From a bacterium (lineage in GTDB: Bacteria > SM23-31 > JAUVVT01): a stretch of DNA of 10,953 bases. The stretch covers positions 1 through 10,953 of the forward strand of contig JAUWXV010000121.1 in NCBI GenBank assembly GCA_030616165.1, in the 5' to 3' direction. The notes below the pieces were generated by a model. The model did no database searches, was not told where the DNA came from, and saw only the letters and a program-made list of their open reading frames with translations. The translations under genes and the position numbers were made by a program. The stretch's first letter is position 1; every line of letters starts with the position of its first letter. This document shows, in pieces, positions 1 to 6,764 of this stretch.

Positions 1-2142
1 GATACTGTTGTATTTAAAAAAGATGATAATGAAGTTTTACGATTGGGTAATTTTAGAGTATTTGACAAGGATGAGAAGATTATAAGTGTTAGTAGTGTTG
101 TCAGTGGTAAGAATAAAGTAATATATAAATTCAATAGGACAGATAAATCAAAAGCAGTAGTAATTGACCCGACTTGGAGTTGGGCACCCACTCCGACTAC
201 GGGAAAGGACAAAGAAATCAGACAAGGATTGAGTGGATCACAAAACGCTCAAAATATTATGGTAGCCTATTATTCATCAGTTGAAAGTAGGGGTTTATTT
301 CAGTTTGTGGGTATTAAAGATAGTTTAGATTCTATAGAAGTAGATTCCGCATTCTTAATTGGGCATCAAACTAACCATACAATAGTGGGAACACCGAGTA
401 TTTATTGTAGGGCAATAGCCGAATCTTGGAATATAACAGACGAGTGGGCAAACCAACCTAGCACCCGAAGTCCTTATTCGGAAGATACTTTAAGTTCAGC
501 AAATTATTCGGTCGATGGCAATAATTTTTACTGGAGATGGGAAATAACTGATATTATGGAAACGGTTTTTGAAGATGATTCAACTGATTATGGTTTAATG
601 TTTTTTACGTCAAATTTGGCAAGTGACAACAAGGTGAGAATTTATTCAAGCAATTATAATGATACGGTTTCATATAGACCGAAGATAGTGATAGAATACA
701 TATCTAAAAAATATTTGAGTTTAAATTTGGTTGCCATTTCAGATAGTTCGATTGAATGCACAATAGATACTTCTGTAGCAGGATATGTTGACAGTCTCGT
801 AATAATGCGCAGCATCGATTCATCTGCTATGGGCGATGTTTTTTATTCGCTGAAGGATACGCTTGATACGCTTACCGTTAATACAAAGTATTCACTAATT
901 GCAGGTGGTTATCTCGGAGATACATTGAAATATTACAGTGCTCCTGATAGTATATATACTCTTGCTTTGATTCCTGACACCCCATTTGTTCAGAGCTGGA
1001 GTGCAACAAGCATAAGAATTAAACCGGAAAGAGGAGAAAATCCGGCGGATGCAAAACTTGCGATATATGATTCAACTTTACAGAAGTATCTAAATTCATC
1101 CGGTGATACTTTATCATCAGCAGTCTGGCAGACAGAAGCCCAGTGGGATACTCTTGTAGCGATAAAGCGAGTCCCCAATACTGAATATATATTGGGTGTT
1201 TTTGCTAAAAATGAAGATGACAGCATCACGGCAATTTCTGATTTGAAGAGCTGCAAAACCAACAGCATAATTGATTCTATTAAAGTATATGCAATTACGG
1301 ACAGTTCTTATATAATATATTTTGGCGGTGACTCGGTATATTCTCCTTTTGAGGGTTATTTTGCTATAGATGATTCTGATAGTTCAACTGTATCTGATAC
1401 TATCGATGTATTTTCATACGGGATAAAATCGATTTTTACTAATAAACCTTTTTCGCTTAACACACTTAATCGGTTTCGGATATTGAGAATCGAGAATCAA
1501 GCTGACAGTCTTTATTATTCGGATGCAGACTCTGCATATACTTTGACAGCCACTCCCACTCCACCTGTTATTTCCGGAACTACAGATTCAACATTCTTAC
1601 TTCAATTTGATGATGTCAGTGGAAATCCTGACACAATAAAGTATGCTGTATTTGACAGTATGTATTCATTATATCGCGATACCACAGGTGATACAACAGA
1701 AACAATCGTATTTGCAACTGATGTTGATTGGGATAACGTAATAATAAAAACTTATACACCAAATCTTTTTGTAGCAATAGGAATTTTTGGAAAGAATGAC
1801 GATTCAGTATTTAGTGCAGTCTCTTCGGATACAACATGGACCTGGGCTGCTGTTCCGGGAACTACGATGGTGAGTGTGATTGATTCAACGAGACTGTTGA
1901 TTAATATAGATCCTAATAAAAATCCTGAATATACATATTTTGCTGTTGAGGATAGTATTTCTGAGAAATTTATTGATATAAATACAGGGATATTGAGGTC
2001 ATCAGGTGTAGAAGTCGATTCTACCTGGGCATTCGGGAGATATTCTGATTGGGGTGGAAGTGAAGGTTTTATTGTAAAAGTTACACCAAAAACAAATTAT
2101 TATTTCAGGGCATATTCAAAAGATGGTAATACAAATCCATAG
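1..2142 (+). CDS. Large β-repeat protein with DNRLRE-like domain and FN3-like repeats (5' partial)
   Basis: The frame is open from base 1 to the TAG at 2140-2142, so the gene starts left of the window; the TTG at 43 is unlikely to be the true start because coding-like sequence precedes it. At least 713 residues are present. Bases ~253-705 encode a β-rich domain resembling the DNRLRE family of cell-surface and phage-fibre proteins (N-IMVAYYSS..., RAIAESWN-TDEW, Y-PKIVIEY). It is followed by about five ~95-residue FN3-like repeats (~706-975, 976-1260, 1261-1560, 1561-1854, 1855-2142). The repeats are joined by linkers of similar form: IYTLALIPDTP, AYTLTATPTPP, TWTWAAVPGTT. A matching TWSWAPTPT at 172-198 suggests another repeat before the DNRLRE-like domain. 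The protein is rich in Asp, Ser and Thr and poor in Cys. It could be a tail-fibre or adhesin component, or a host secreted protein next to the phage block. The fold is inferred from pattern only; function is not established. Confidence 0.72.
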   Translation, partial: DTVVFKKDDNEVLRLGNFRVFDKDEKIISVSSVVSGKNKVIYKFNRTDKSKAVVIDPTWSWAPTPTTGKDKEIRQGLSGSQNAQNIMVAYYSSVESRGLFQFVGIKDSLDSIEVDSAFLIGHQTNHTIVGTPSIYCRAIAESWNITDEWANQPSTRSPYSEDTLSSANYSVDGNNFYWRWEITDIMETVFEDDSTDYGLMFFTSNLASDNKVRIYSSNYNDTVSYRPKIVIEYISKKYLSLNLVAISDSSIECTIDTSVAGYVDSLVIMRSIDSSAMGDVFYSLKDTLDTLTVNTKYSLIAGGYLGDTLKYYSAPDSIYTLALIPDTPFVQSWSATSIRIKPERGENPADAKLAIYDSTLQKYLNSSGDTLSSAVWQTEAQWDTLVAIKRVPNTEYILGVFAKNEDDSITAISDLKSCKTNSIIDSIKVYAITDSSYIIYFGGDSVYSPFEGYFAIDDSDSSTVSDTIDVFSYGIKSIFTNKPFSLNTLNRFRILRIENQADSLYYSDADSAYTLTATPTPPVISGTTDSTFLLQFDDVSGNPDTIKYAVFDSMYSLYRDTTGDTTETIVFATDVDWDNVIIKTYTPNLFVAIGIFGKNDDSVFSAVSSDTTWTWAAVPGTTMVSVIDSTRLLINIDPNKNPEYTYFAVEDSISEKFIDINTGILRSSGVEVDSTWAFGRYSDWGGSEGFIVKVTPKTNYYFRAYSKDGNTNP

Positions 2143-2147
2143 TGTTG

Positions 2148-2172
2148 GTAGGAAGGATTACATCCTTCCTAC
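2148..2172. repeat. Palindrome with 10-bp stem
   Basis: A perfect inverted repeat: GTAGGAAGGA, loop TTACA, TCCTTCCTAC. It begins six bases after the stop of the β-repeat gene. It shares the GTAGGA start with the 6514-6576 and 9384-9408 palindromes and may be a variant of that dispersed family. There is no T-run after it, so it is not a classic intrinsic terminator. Confidence 0.75.
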
Positions 2173-2183
2173 ATTGTTAAGAT

Positions 2184-2215
2184 TATATTCAAAGAATGGT
2201 AACACTAATTCATAA
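2184..2215 (+). pseudogene. Ghost copy of the 3' end of the β-repeat gene
   Basis: This 32-nt stretch matches 2111-2142, the last codons and stop of the β-repeat ORF, at 25 of 32 positions with no gap. Translated in its own frame it reads YSKNGNTNS-stop against YSKDGNTNP-stop. Four of the substitutions that fall within whole codons are synonymous third-position or stop-codon changes (AAA/AAG, AAT/AAC, ACA/ACT, TAG/TAA), so the copy appears to have diverged while coding. It is out of frame with the upstream gene and separated from it by the 2148-2172 palindrome. It is best read as the remnant of another FN3-like repeat end or of a paralogous gene. Confidence 0.6.
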
Positions 2216-2228
2216 TTAGAGGTAAAAA

Positions 2229-3212
2229 ATGCCGTTAAGAGGACCAGGACCAGGAAAATTAATAACATCACCGATTGCTTCACCAATCGTAAGTTTTTAT
2301 GCGGTTGTTTCAGTAAAAAAGTGGTTTACTACAATTAGAGAAGTATCGGATTTATATTTCGGGATAGTTGGGAGTTCTGATGTTCAGAATGAAGAGGTGC
2401 TGATGCTTGGGAATAGAGAAAACTACCTGAAAAATGGAAATATTCAAGTTGATTCGGAGAGGATTAAAAAGGTTAACACAGTGGTTCCGCCGGATACGAT
2501 TACGTTTTCAACTTCTAATAATTGGGAAAATTTCTCTAATTCAGATATAGTAAGGGGTTCTGTAAAAGTTTTCGATTCAGGAGAGACAAAGGAGTTTATT
2601 GGGGGCGTTGAATTTGAGATAAACTATAAAGATGGAAAAATAAAGAGGCTTCAGGCAGCAGGAACTCCCGGGGGAGCATCTTCATCTGGTGCGGGGGTTA
2701 ATAGTTTCATTGCTGAATTTTTTGCCGCTGTCAATGTTTCTCAGGTTGTTAAGGTTTATTATGATTGTTATACTGATTATGTTAAGGGGACTGATTATCA
2801 GGTAAATTACAAACTAGGGACATTATCCAGATTAGCAGATGGGAATATACAAAATGGTGAGCGGGTATTCGTCGATTATCGGGTTATTTCAAACATAAGT
2901 GACCAGATTATAGTAAAAGTGATAAATCAGGCACACAAATTCATAATGAGTAGAATAGACGAGAATTTAGAAGGGACAGAGAATGAAGACATGAAATATG
3001 CAGAGACTTACTTTGCTTTGGGACTGCTTGCGAATTCAAGTGCATCTGATATGGTGGAAGCAAAAAGAGATAGTAAAGCATCAAGTGCAGCAGAAACTAT
3101 GCTGAAAATTGCATCTGTATATGAAGAGAAAGCCTGGGAGTTTCTTGCGCCTTATAACATAATTAGTTCTCCAAGGAGAGCAGGAGCTAAGATAAGAAAG
3201 AATCTGGCGTAA
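2229..3212 (+). CDS. Unrecognised phage structural-type protein with internal β-repeat
   Basis: A 327-residue protein starting at ATG 2229, with AGAGG at 2218-2222 as ribosome binding site. No signal peptide is obvious. The N-terminus is Gly/Pro-rich (MPLRGPGPGK). Two similar β-segments lie at residues ~111-141 (VKVFDSGETKEFIGG...NYKDGKIKRL) and ~173-202 (VKVYYDCYTDYVKGTDY...NYKLGTLSRL), separated by a Gly/Ser/Ala linker (TPGGASSSGAG, ~146-156). This 'xGxDYxVNYxxGxIxRL' pattern is common in phage virion proteins. The last ~100 residues look helical and charged. The gene lies directly upstream of the terminase genes, so a neck, adaptor or baseplate-type role is plausible, but that is inferred from position. 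I do not recognise the family, and it does not look like an HK97-type capsid protein. Confidence 0.8.
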   Translation: MPLRGPGPGKLITSPIASPIVSFYAVVSVKKWFTTIREVSDLYFGIVGSSDVQNEEVLMLGNRENYLKNGNIQVDSERIKKVNTVVPPDTITFSTSNNWENFSNSDIVRGSVKVFDSGETKEFIGGVEFEINYKDGKIKRLQAAGTPGGASSSGAGVNSFIAEFFAAVNVSQVVKVYYDCYTDYVKGTDYQVNYKLGTLSRLADGNIQNGERVFVDYRVISNISDQIIVKVINQAHKFIMSRIDENLEGTENEDMKYAETYFALGLLANSSASDMVEAKRDSKASSAAETMLKIASVYEEKAWEFLAPYNIISSPRRAGAKIRKNLA

Positions 3213-3257
3213 ATTTATATCTTTCTCAATTTTATGAATTTATAAAAAGTCAAGATT

Positions 3258-3656
3258 ATGGAGTTTAAAAATCTTACACTAAAAAAGAGAAAGTTTATCG
3301 AATTTTTAAAAAATAAAAATTCAGAAGATGACAAAAATGAAAAGAGGGTAAGCGAGATTGCAGAAGAGATAGGGATAAGTGAAAAGACTTATTACAGGTG
3401 GAAAAGAGACCCTGAACTTTTAAATATTGCTTATCATGAACATCTCAAAAGACTTGGGGCATGGCTGCCGAAGGTTTTAATCACCCTTGCTGAAAAGGCT
3501 GAAAAGGGGGATATAAGAGCGATAAAACTTTTGCTTGAACAATTTAATGTGTATAAAGATGACGAGAAGATTTCTGATGAATTGACTGCAGATAAAGTAA
3601 TCGACCTGATTAGAAAGTCAAAAAGTGATAAGAAAAAATTTGAAGAAACAGAGTAA
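3258..3656 (+). CDS. terS: Terminase small subunit-like protein (phBC6A51-type HTH)
   Basis: A 132-residue protein. After an LTLKKRKFIEFL opening, a helix-turn-helix occupies residues ~31-53 (VSEIAEEIGISEKTYYRWKR). A helical region follows (LITLAEKAEKGDIRAIKLLLEQF, ~74-96), which is the usual layout of phBC6A51-type HTH proteins encoded beside large terminases. Small terminase subunits recognise the packaging site in phage DNA and regulate the large-subunit motor. The tail is Lys/Asp/Glu-rich. The gene ends four bases before the preferred ATG of the large terminase, suggesting translational coupling. The start at 3258 has only a weak upstream purine stretch. Assignment rests on the HTH, the length and the adjacent large terminase. 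Confidence 0.85.
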   Translation: MEFKNLTLKKRKFIEFLKNKNSEDDKNEKRVSEIAEEIGISEKTYYRWKRDPELLNIAYHEHLKRLGAWLPKVLITLAEKAEKGDIRAIKLLLEQFNVYKDDEKISDELTADKVIDLIRKSKSDKKKFEETE

Positions 3657-3660
3657 ATCT

Positions 3661-5019
3661 ATGAAAGTTGAAGATTTTGAAAATATGGAAAGATGCATTG
3701 AAAGTCCGTGGTATTTTATGACAAACTTTGTTTATACTTTGGAGCGGGAGGAAGGGATTAAAAAGTATCCGGATTACAGTTATTTGAAAGATTTCGTGGA
3801 CTCTATGGAGAAAGAAAGGCTGATAATAGTATTAAAATCGAGACAGATGTTGATTAGTTGGACGGTAATGGGATTTGTATTGTGGAATTGTATATTCAGC
3901 GATTCATCAGATAATCTTGTTATTTCAAAAAGAGAAGATGAAGCAATAGATTTATTGTTTCGTGCAAAGTTTGTATACAATAATCTTCCTGATTTCATGA
4001 AGGTCTCTGTGGGTTATGATAACAAGAATATGCTTGAGTTTAAGGGGCAAAAATCTCGCATAATCTCACTTCCTTCTTCGCCGGATATCGGGAGAAGTTA
4101 TTCTCCAAAGAGAATTTTCTGGGATGAGATGGCTTTTACTCCTTTTGATGAGGAGGTATTTCAATCATTACAACCCGGTCTTGATGGAGGCGGTTCTTTT
4201 ATTGGTGTTTCTTCTTCCAATGGGATTAATAACAAACACGGCAAACTCTGTATGAATTACAAAGAAGATGGGTTTAAGAGGATTGATATACATTATTCGT
4301 TACATCCATTGAAAGATGAAAACTGGCTTAAAGAGGCGAAAAAGGGTATAAGTATCGAGAGGTGGAATCAGGAACAGGAGCTTTCACTGGAAACAGCGGG
4401 AAGAAGGGTTTATGAGCGATTCTCTGAAAGGATCCATGTAATCGATTGGGAATATAATCCTGTTCTGCCTGTTTATCGTGCAATTGACTTCGGGTATCAT
4501 ACGCCGGCAGTTCTATGGATTCAGGTAACTGCCGACGATGTTGTTATTGTTTTCAAGGAGTGGGTGGGAGAAAATAATACTATTAGTGAGATGGTTGAGC
4601 AAATAAAAAGAGGAGACAGGGAGATCGGGGTTAATGAGGATGCAGTTGAAATAACATATTGTGATCCGTCGGGAAAGGCTGCAAGCGATGTCGGTATCTC
4701 ATCTGTTGATTATCTGGAGAACAATGGTATTAAAGTTAATTATAGGGCAAGTTCTCTTCTTGCAGGGATTGATTTGGTTAGGGAAAAGTTGATGGATGCG
4801 TCTGGAAAAGTTTTTCTTAAGGTATCAAGGAATTGTAAAAGGGTTATAAGTGATTTCAGGCAGTATTCAAAAAAGTATAATAGTGAAGAGCCAAAAAAGG
4901 ACAATATATCTGACCATACTATGGATGCTTTAAGATATTTTATTGTGAATTGTTTTGATAGGGATGTAAAAATGTTTGTTCCTGCAAAAGTAGCAGGTGT
5001 CGACCTACTTTCTTTGTAA
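3661..5019 (+). CDS. terL: Terminase large subunit (ATPase/nuclease)
   Basis: DNA-packaging motor subunit: an N-terminal ATPase drives DNA translocation into the prohead and a C-terminal RNase H-like nuclease cuts concatemers. From ATG 3661 it has 452 residues. Visible motifs are the degenerate Walker A/adenine-binding KSRQMLISWT (59-68) and Walker B IFWDEM (152-157, D155/E156). Nuclease acidic positions are AIDFG (D276), YCDPSG (D335) and DHTMDALRY (D418/D422) near the C-terminus. A GTG at 3625 would add 12 residues and overlap the small subunit by 32 nt; I prefer ATG 3661 because it follows that stop by four bases and sits behind GAG at 3651-3653. The last codons CTT TCT TTG TAA lie inside the palindrome at 5004-5029, so the repeat supplies the C-terminal LSL and the stop. 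All catalytic classes look intact. Confidence 0.93.
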   Translation: MKVEDFENMERCIESPWYFMTNFVYTLEREEGIKKYPDYSYLKDFVDSMEKERLIIVLKSRQMLISWTVMGFVLWNCIFSDSSDNLVISKREDEAIDLLFRAKFVYNNLPDFMKVSVGYDNKNMLEFKGQKSRIISLPSSPDIGRSYSPKRIFWDEMAFTPFDEEVFQSLQPGLDGGGSFIGVSSSNGINNKHGKLCMNYKEDGFKRIDIHYSLHPLKDENWLKEAKKGISIERWNQEQELSLETAGRRVYERFSERIHVIDWEYNPVLPVYRAIDFGYHTPAVLWIQVTADDVVIVFKEWVGENNTISEMVEQIKRGDREIGVNEDAVEITYCDPSGKAASDVGISSVDYLENNGIKVNYRASSLLAGIDLVREKLMDASGKVFLKVSRNCKRVISDFRQYSKKYNSEEPKKDNISDHTMDALRYFIVNCFDRDVKMFVPAKVAGVDLLSL

Positions 5020-5029
5020 AGAAAGTAGG
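5004..5029. repeat. Palindrome P1, forward copy 1
   Basis: A 12-bp perfect stem (CCTACTTTCTTT / AAAGAAAGTAGG) with a GT loop. It overlaps the end of the large terminase gene, whose TAA is at 5017-5019. The same CTTTCTTT-(GT/AC)-AAAGAAAG core occurs at 8966-8989, 9701-9718 and 9817-9842; the loop bases GT or AC tell the orientation. Confidence 0.9.
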
Positions 5030-5030
5030 A

Positions 5031-5079
5031 TCCGCCTCTGGCGGAAAAGAAACTTTAAACTTATCCCGAACTTCGGGAT
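5031..5079. repeat. Two short palindromes inside the 5004-5120 composite element
   Basis: 5031-5045 is TCCGCC-TCT-GGCGGA and 5063-5079 is ATCCCGAA-C-TTCGGGAT. They lie between palindrome P1 (5004-5029) and palindrome P4 (5097-5120). A similar GC-rich hairpin (CCCGCC-TAT-GGCGGG) sits at 9028-9042 in the next composite element. Confidence 0.75.
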
Positions 5080-5096
5080 ATAAGTAAGTTTTCTTT

Positions 5097-5120
5097 CTAC
5101 TTCTTTTTCAAAAGAAGTAG
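5097..5120. repeat. Palindrome P4, reverse copy
   Basis: An 11-bp perfect stem (CTACTTCTTTT / AAAAGAAGTAG) with a TC loop. Related copies with a GA loop, in opposite orientation, are at 8990-9015 and 9723-9746. It closes the element that starts at the large-terminase stop; the purine-rich ribosome binding site of the portal gene follows within about 10 bases. Confidence 0.85.
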
Positions 5121-5147
5121 CAAGGAAAGAGGAGAAAGGTTTTAAGA

Positions 5148-6380
5148 ATGGGAATTTTTAATAATTTATTTTTTCGTAAGAAACAATCTCTGTCACAGGA
5201 AGCAAAGATTGAAACGAGAAGAAGAAACATAAGATGGGAGAATCCGGCAAATTGGTTCAACTTTCATAAGCACACAAGAAGCGATTTTTATCGCTATGTA
5301 AGGGACAATATTCCTTTAATATCTGCATCTGTATGGGCATGGGTCAGACTCTGCTTTACGCCACAGCATTATGTAATTACTGGAACAGAGTCAGAAAAGA
5401 AAAGGGCTGAAGTTGTTCTTGATAGACTTGGAAAGCGCATTTTTGAAGGGATAAGTAGAAAGGACGGTGTAAAGAGTCTTCTGGAACTATTTTTTCTTGA
5501 GATATTCACAACGGGCAGATTTGCTGGCGAGATAGTACAATTAGCATCAGGCAGGGGTATAGACTATTTTCATACAATCGATTCTTATGAGATAATATGG
5601 GAGAAGAAGGGGAGATGGATTCCATATATAGAAAGGGATGGAAAGAAGATTTCCCTTGATGATGAGAGGTTTTTTTATTATGGATTGGGGGCGGATTTAA
5701 AGAATCCAGCCGGTGTATCGCCGATTTCTGCGATTCCATTTGTTGCGGAGATTGAGGAGAGGATGCTTGAAGATATGTCATTATATTCCCATAATGCTGG
5801 TGTGCCGAGGCTTCATATAAAGATTACCCCACCGGAGCCTATGAAAGGTGAAAGTCAGGCTAACTATGCGAAAAGGATAAATAGTTATTTTGACGAGACT
5901 GTCGAAAAATTTAAATATCTTGACCCTGATGATAATATTTTTACATGGTCTGATGTTGAGATAGATTTGGTGGGTGGGACCGGTGGGGTTCCATTTACAT
6001 GGAGATTGAACAGAGAACAGGTAATCGAAGATGTTATAACCGGTATGAGACTTTTTCCGTGGGTCGTAGGGAGAACACACGGGACAACTAAAAACTGGGT
6101 TCAGGCACAGTTTAATCTTCTGATGCAGGAAGTTGACAGCATTCAGGAAGAGGCTAAGGCTTTTGCTGACTGGTTAAGGAATACAGAACTTCAAATGCAG
6201 GGAATCGATGCAAAGTCGAGCAATATTTTTGCACCGAATCAAGACCCGTTTATACTTGAAAAGGCAAAATCAAATGCTATTATGTTTGATACTGTTGACA
6301 GGAAGGTTAAACGGGGGTATATCAGTAAGGATGATGGAGCAAAAGAACTTGGATATCATAAGGTATTTAAAAAGGACTGA
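5148..6380 (+). CDS. Phage portal protein
   Basis: A 410-residue protein; the portal is the dodecameric head vertex through which the terminase pumps DNA. Supporting features: the position immediately after the large terminase; an N-terminal basic stretch followed by DNIPLISASVWAWVRL (~53-68); the Gly/Pro-rich NPAGVSPISAIPFVAE (~186-201), which resembles the 'GxSPLxA' region of HK97-type portals; and the helical segment VITGMRLFPWVVG...TKNWVQAQFNLLMQEVD (~296-330), typical of the portal stem/clip boundary. ATG 5148 is preceded by GGAGAAAGG (5131-5139) at suitable spacing. It is somewhat shorter than many portals (often 400-550 residues) but appears complete. No Mu F-type gene follows. Confidence 0.82.
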   Translation: MGIFNNLFFRKKQSLSQEAKIETRRRNIRWENPANWFNFHKHTRSDFYRYVRDNIPLISASVWAWVRLCFTPQHYVITGTESEKKRAEVVLDRLGKRIFEGISRKDGVKSLLELFFLEIFTTGRFAGEIVQLASGRGIDYFHTIDSYEIIWEKKGRWIPYIERDGKKISLDDERFFYYGLGADLKNPAGVSPISAIPFVAEIEERMLEDMSLYSHNAGVPRLHIKITPPEPMKGESQANYAKRINSYFDETVEKFKYLDPDDNIFTWSDVEIDLVGGTGGVPFTWRLNREQVIEDVITGMRLFPWVVGRTHGTTKNWVQAQFNLLMQEVDSIQEEAKAFADWLRNTELQMQGIDAKSSNIFAPNQDPFILEKAKSNAIMFDTVDRKVKRGYISKDDGAKELGYHKVFKKD

Positions 6381-6513
6381 AATAATTAGATAATTTGTTT
6401 TTTGCGGGTTTGGTAAATCAAGCCCATATAAATATGGTGTTAAAATATTATTATTAATTGTAGGGATTAAATTTATCGAACCCAATCTTTAATTAAGACA
6501 ATAATAAGCAATA

Positions 6514-6576
6514 GACAGACAGGAATGTCTGTCCTACCGAAATTTTTTAGTAGTAGGTCAGACATTCTTGTCTGAC
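6514..6576. repeat. Inverted pair of GTAGGACAGACA palindromes
   Basis: Two hairpins lie head to head in the gap after the portal gene. 6514-6533 is GACAGACA-GGAA-TGTCTGTC; 6557-6576 is GTCAGACA-TTCT-TGTCTGAC. With flanking GTAGG bases, the reverse complement of the first (6514-6537) closely matches the second (6553-6576), so together they form a larger imperfect inverted repeat. A third copy is at 9384-9408. The rest of 6381-6597 shows nothing I can name. Confidence 0.85.
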
Positions 6577-6597
6577 AAACAATACAAGAGGTTTTAA

Positions 6598-6753
6598 ATG
6601 GAAGAAGAAGTTATTTTTTTAAAGTGTGATGATTGTGGAGAGTTGAACAGGATTGATATTAATGTGCCAGCACAAGGGTGTATTAAGTGTGGGAAGAAAA
6701 TTGTTACACCGCAAGGTGAAAAAAAGATAAAGTCAGCAGATAAAAAAGTGTAG
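6598..6753 (+). CDS. Small zinc-ribbon protein
   Basis: A 51-residue ORF beginning at ATG 6598 behind AAGAGG (6585-6590, six to seven bases upstream) and ending TAG at 6751-6753, 11 bases before the next start. It has two paired cysteine knuckles, CDDCGE near residue 10 and CIKCGKK near residue 30, in the CxxC-x14-20-CxxC pattern of zinc ribbons, followed by a basic lysine-rich tail. Small Com-like or zinc-ribbon proteins are common in phage head modules. The specific role is unknown; it could bind nucleic acid or one of the flanking head proteins. The good ribosome binding site and tight spacing support it being real. Confidence 0.75.
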   Translation: MEEEVIFLKCDDCGELNRIDINVPAQGCIKCGKKIVTPQGEKKIKSADKKV

Positions 6754-6764
6754 GAGAAAATGTT

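Noticed and set aside
43-45. TTG as the true start of the first gene
   Set aside because: The frame is open and coding-like to base 1, and there is no ribosome binding site; the gene most likely begins outside the window.
3625-3627. GTG start for the large terminase
   Set aside because: It would overlap the small-subunit gene by 32 nt and adds a Lys-rich stretch of low complexity; ATG 3661 follows the upstream stop by four bases.
6208-6393. 61-aa + strand ORF inside the end of the portal gene
   Set aside because: Out-of-frame shadow of the portal coding sequence with no own ribosome binding site or recognisable protein.
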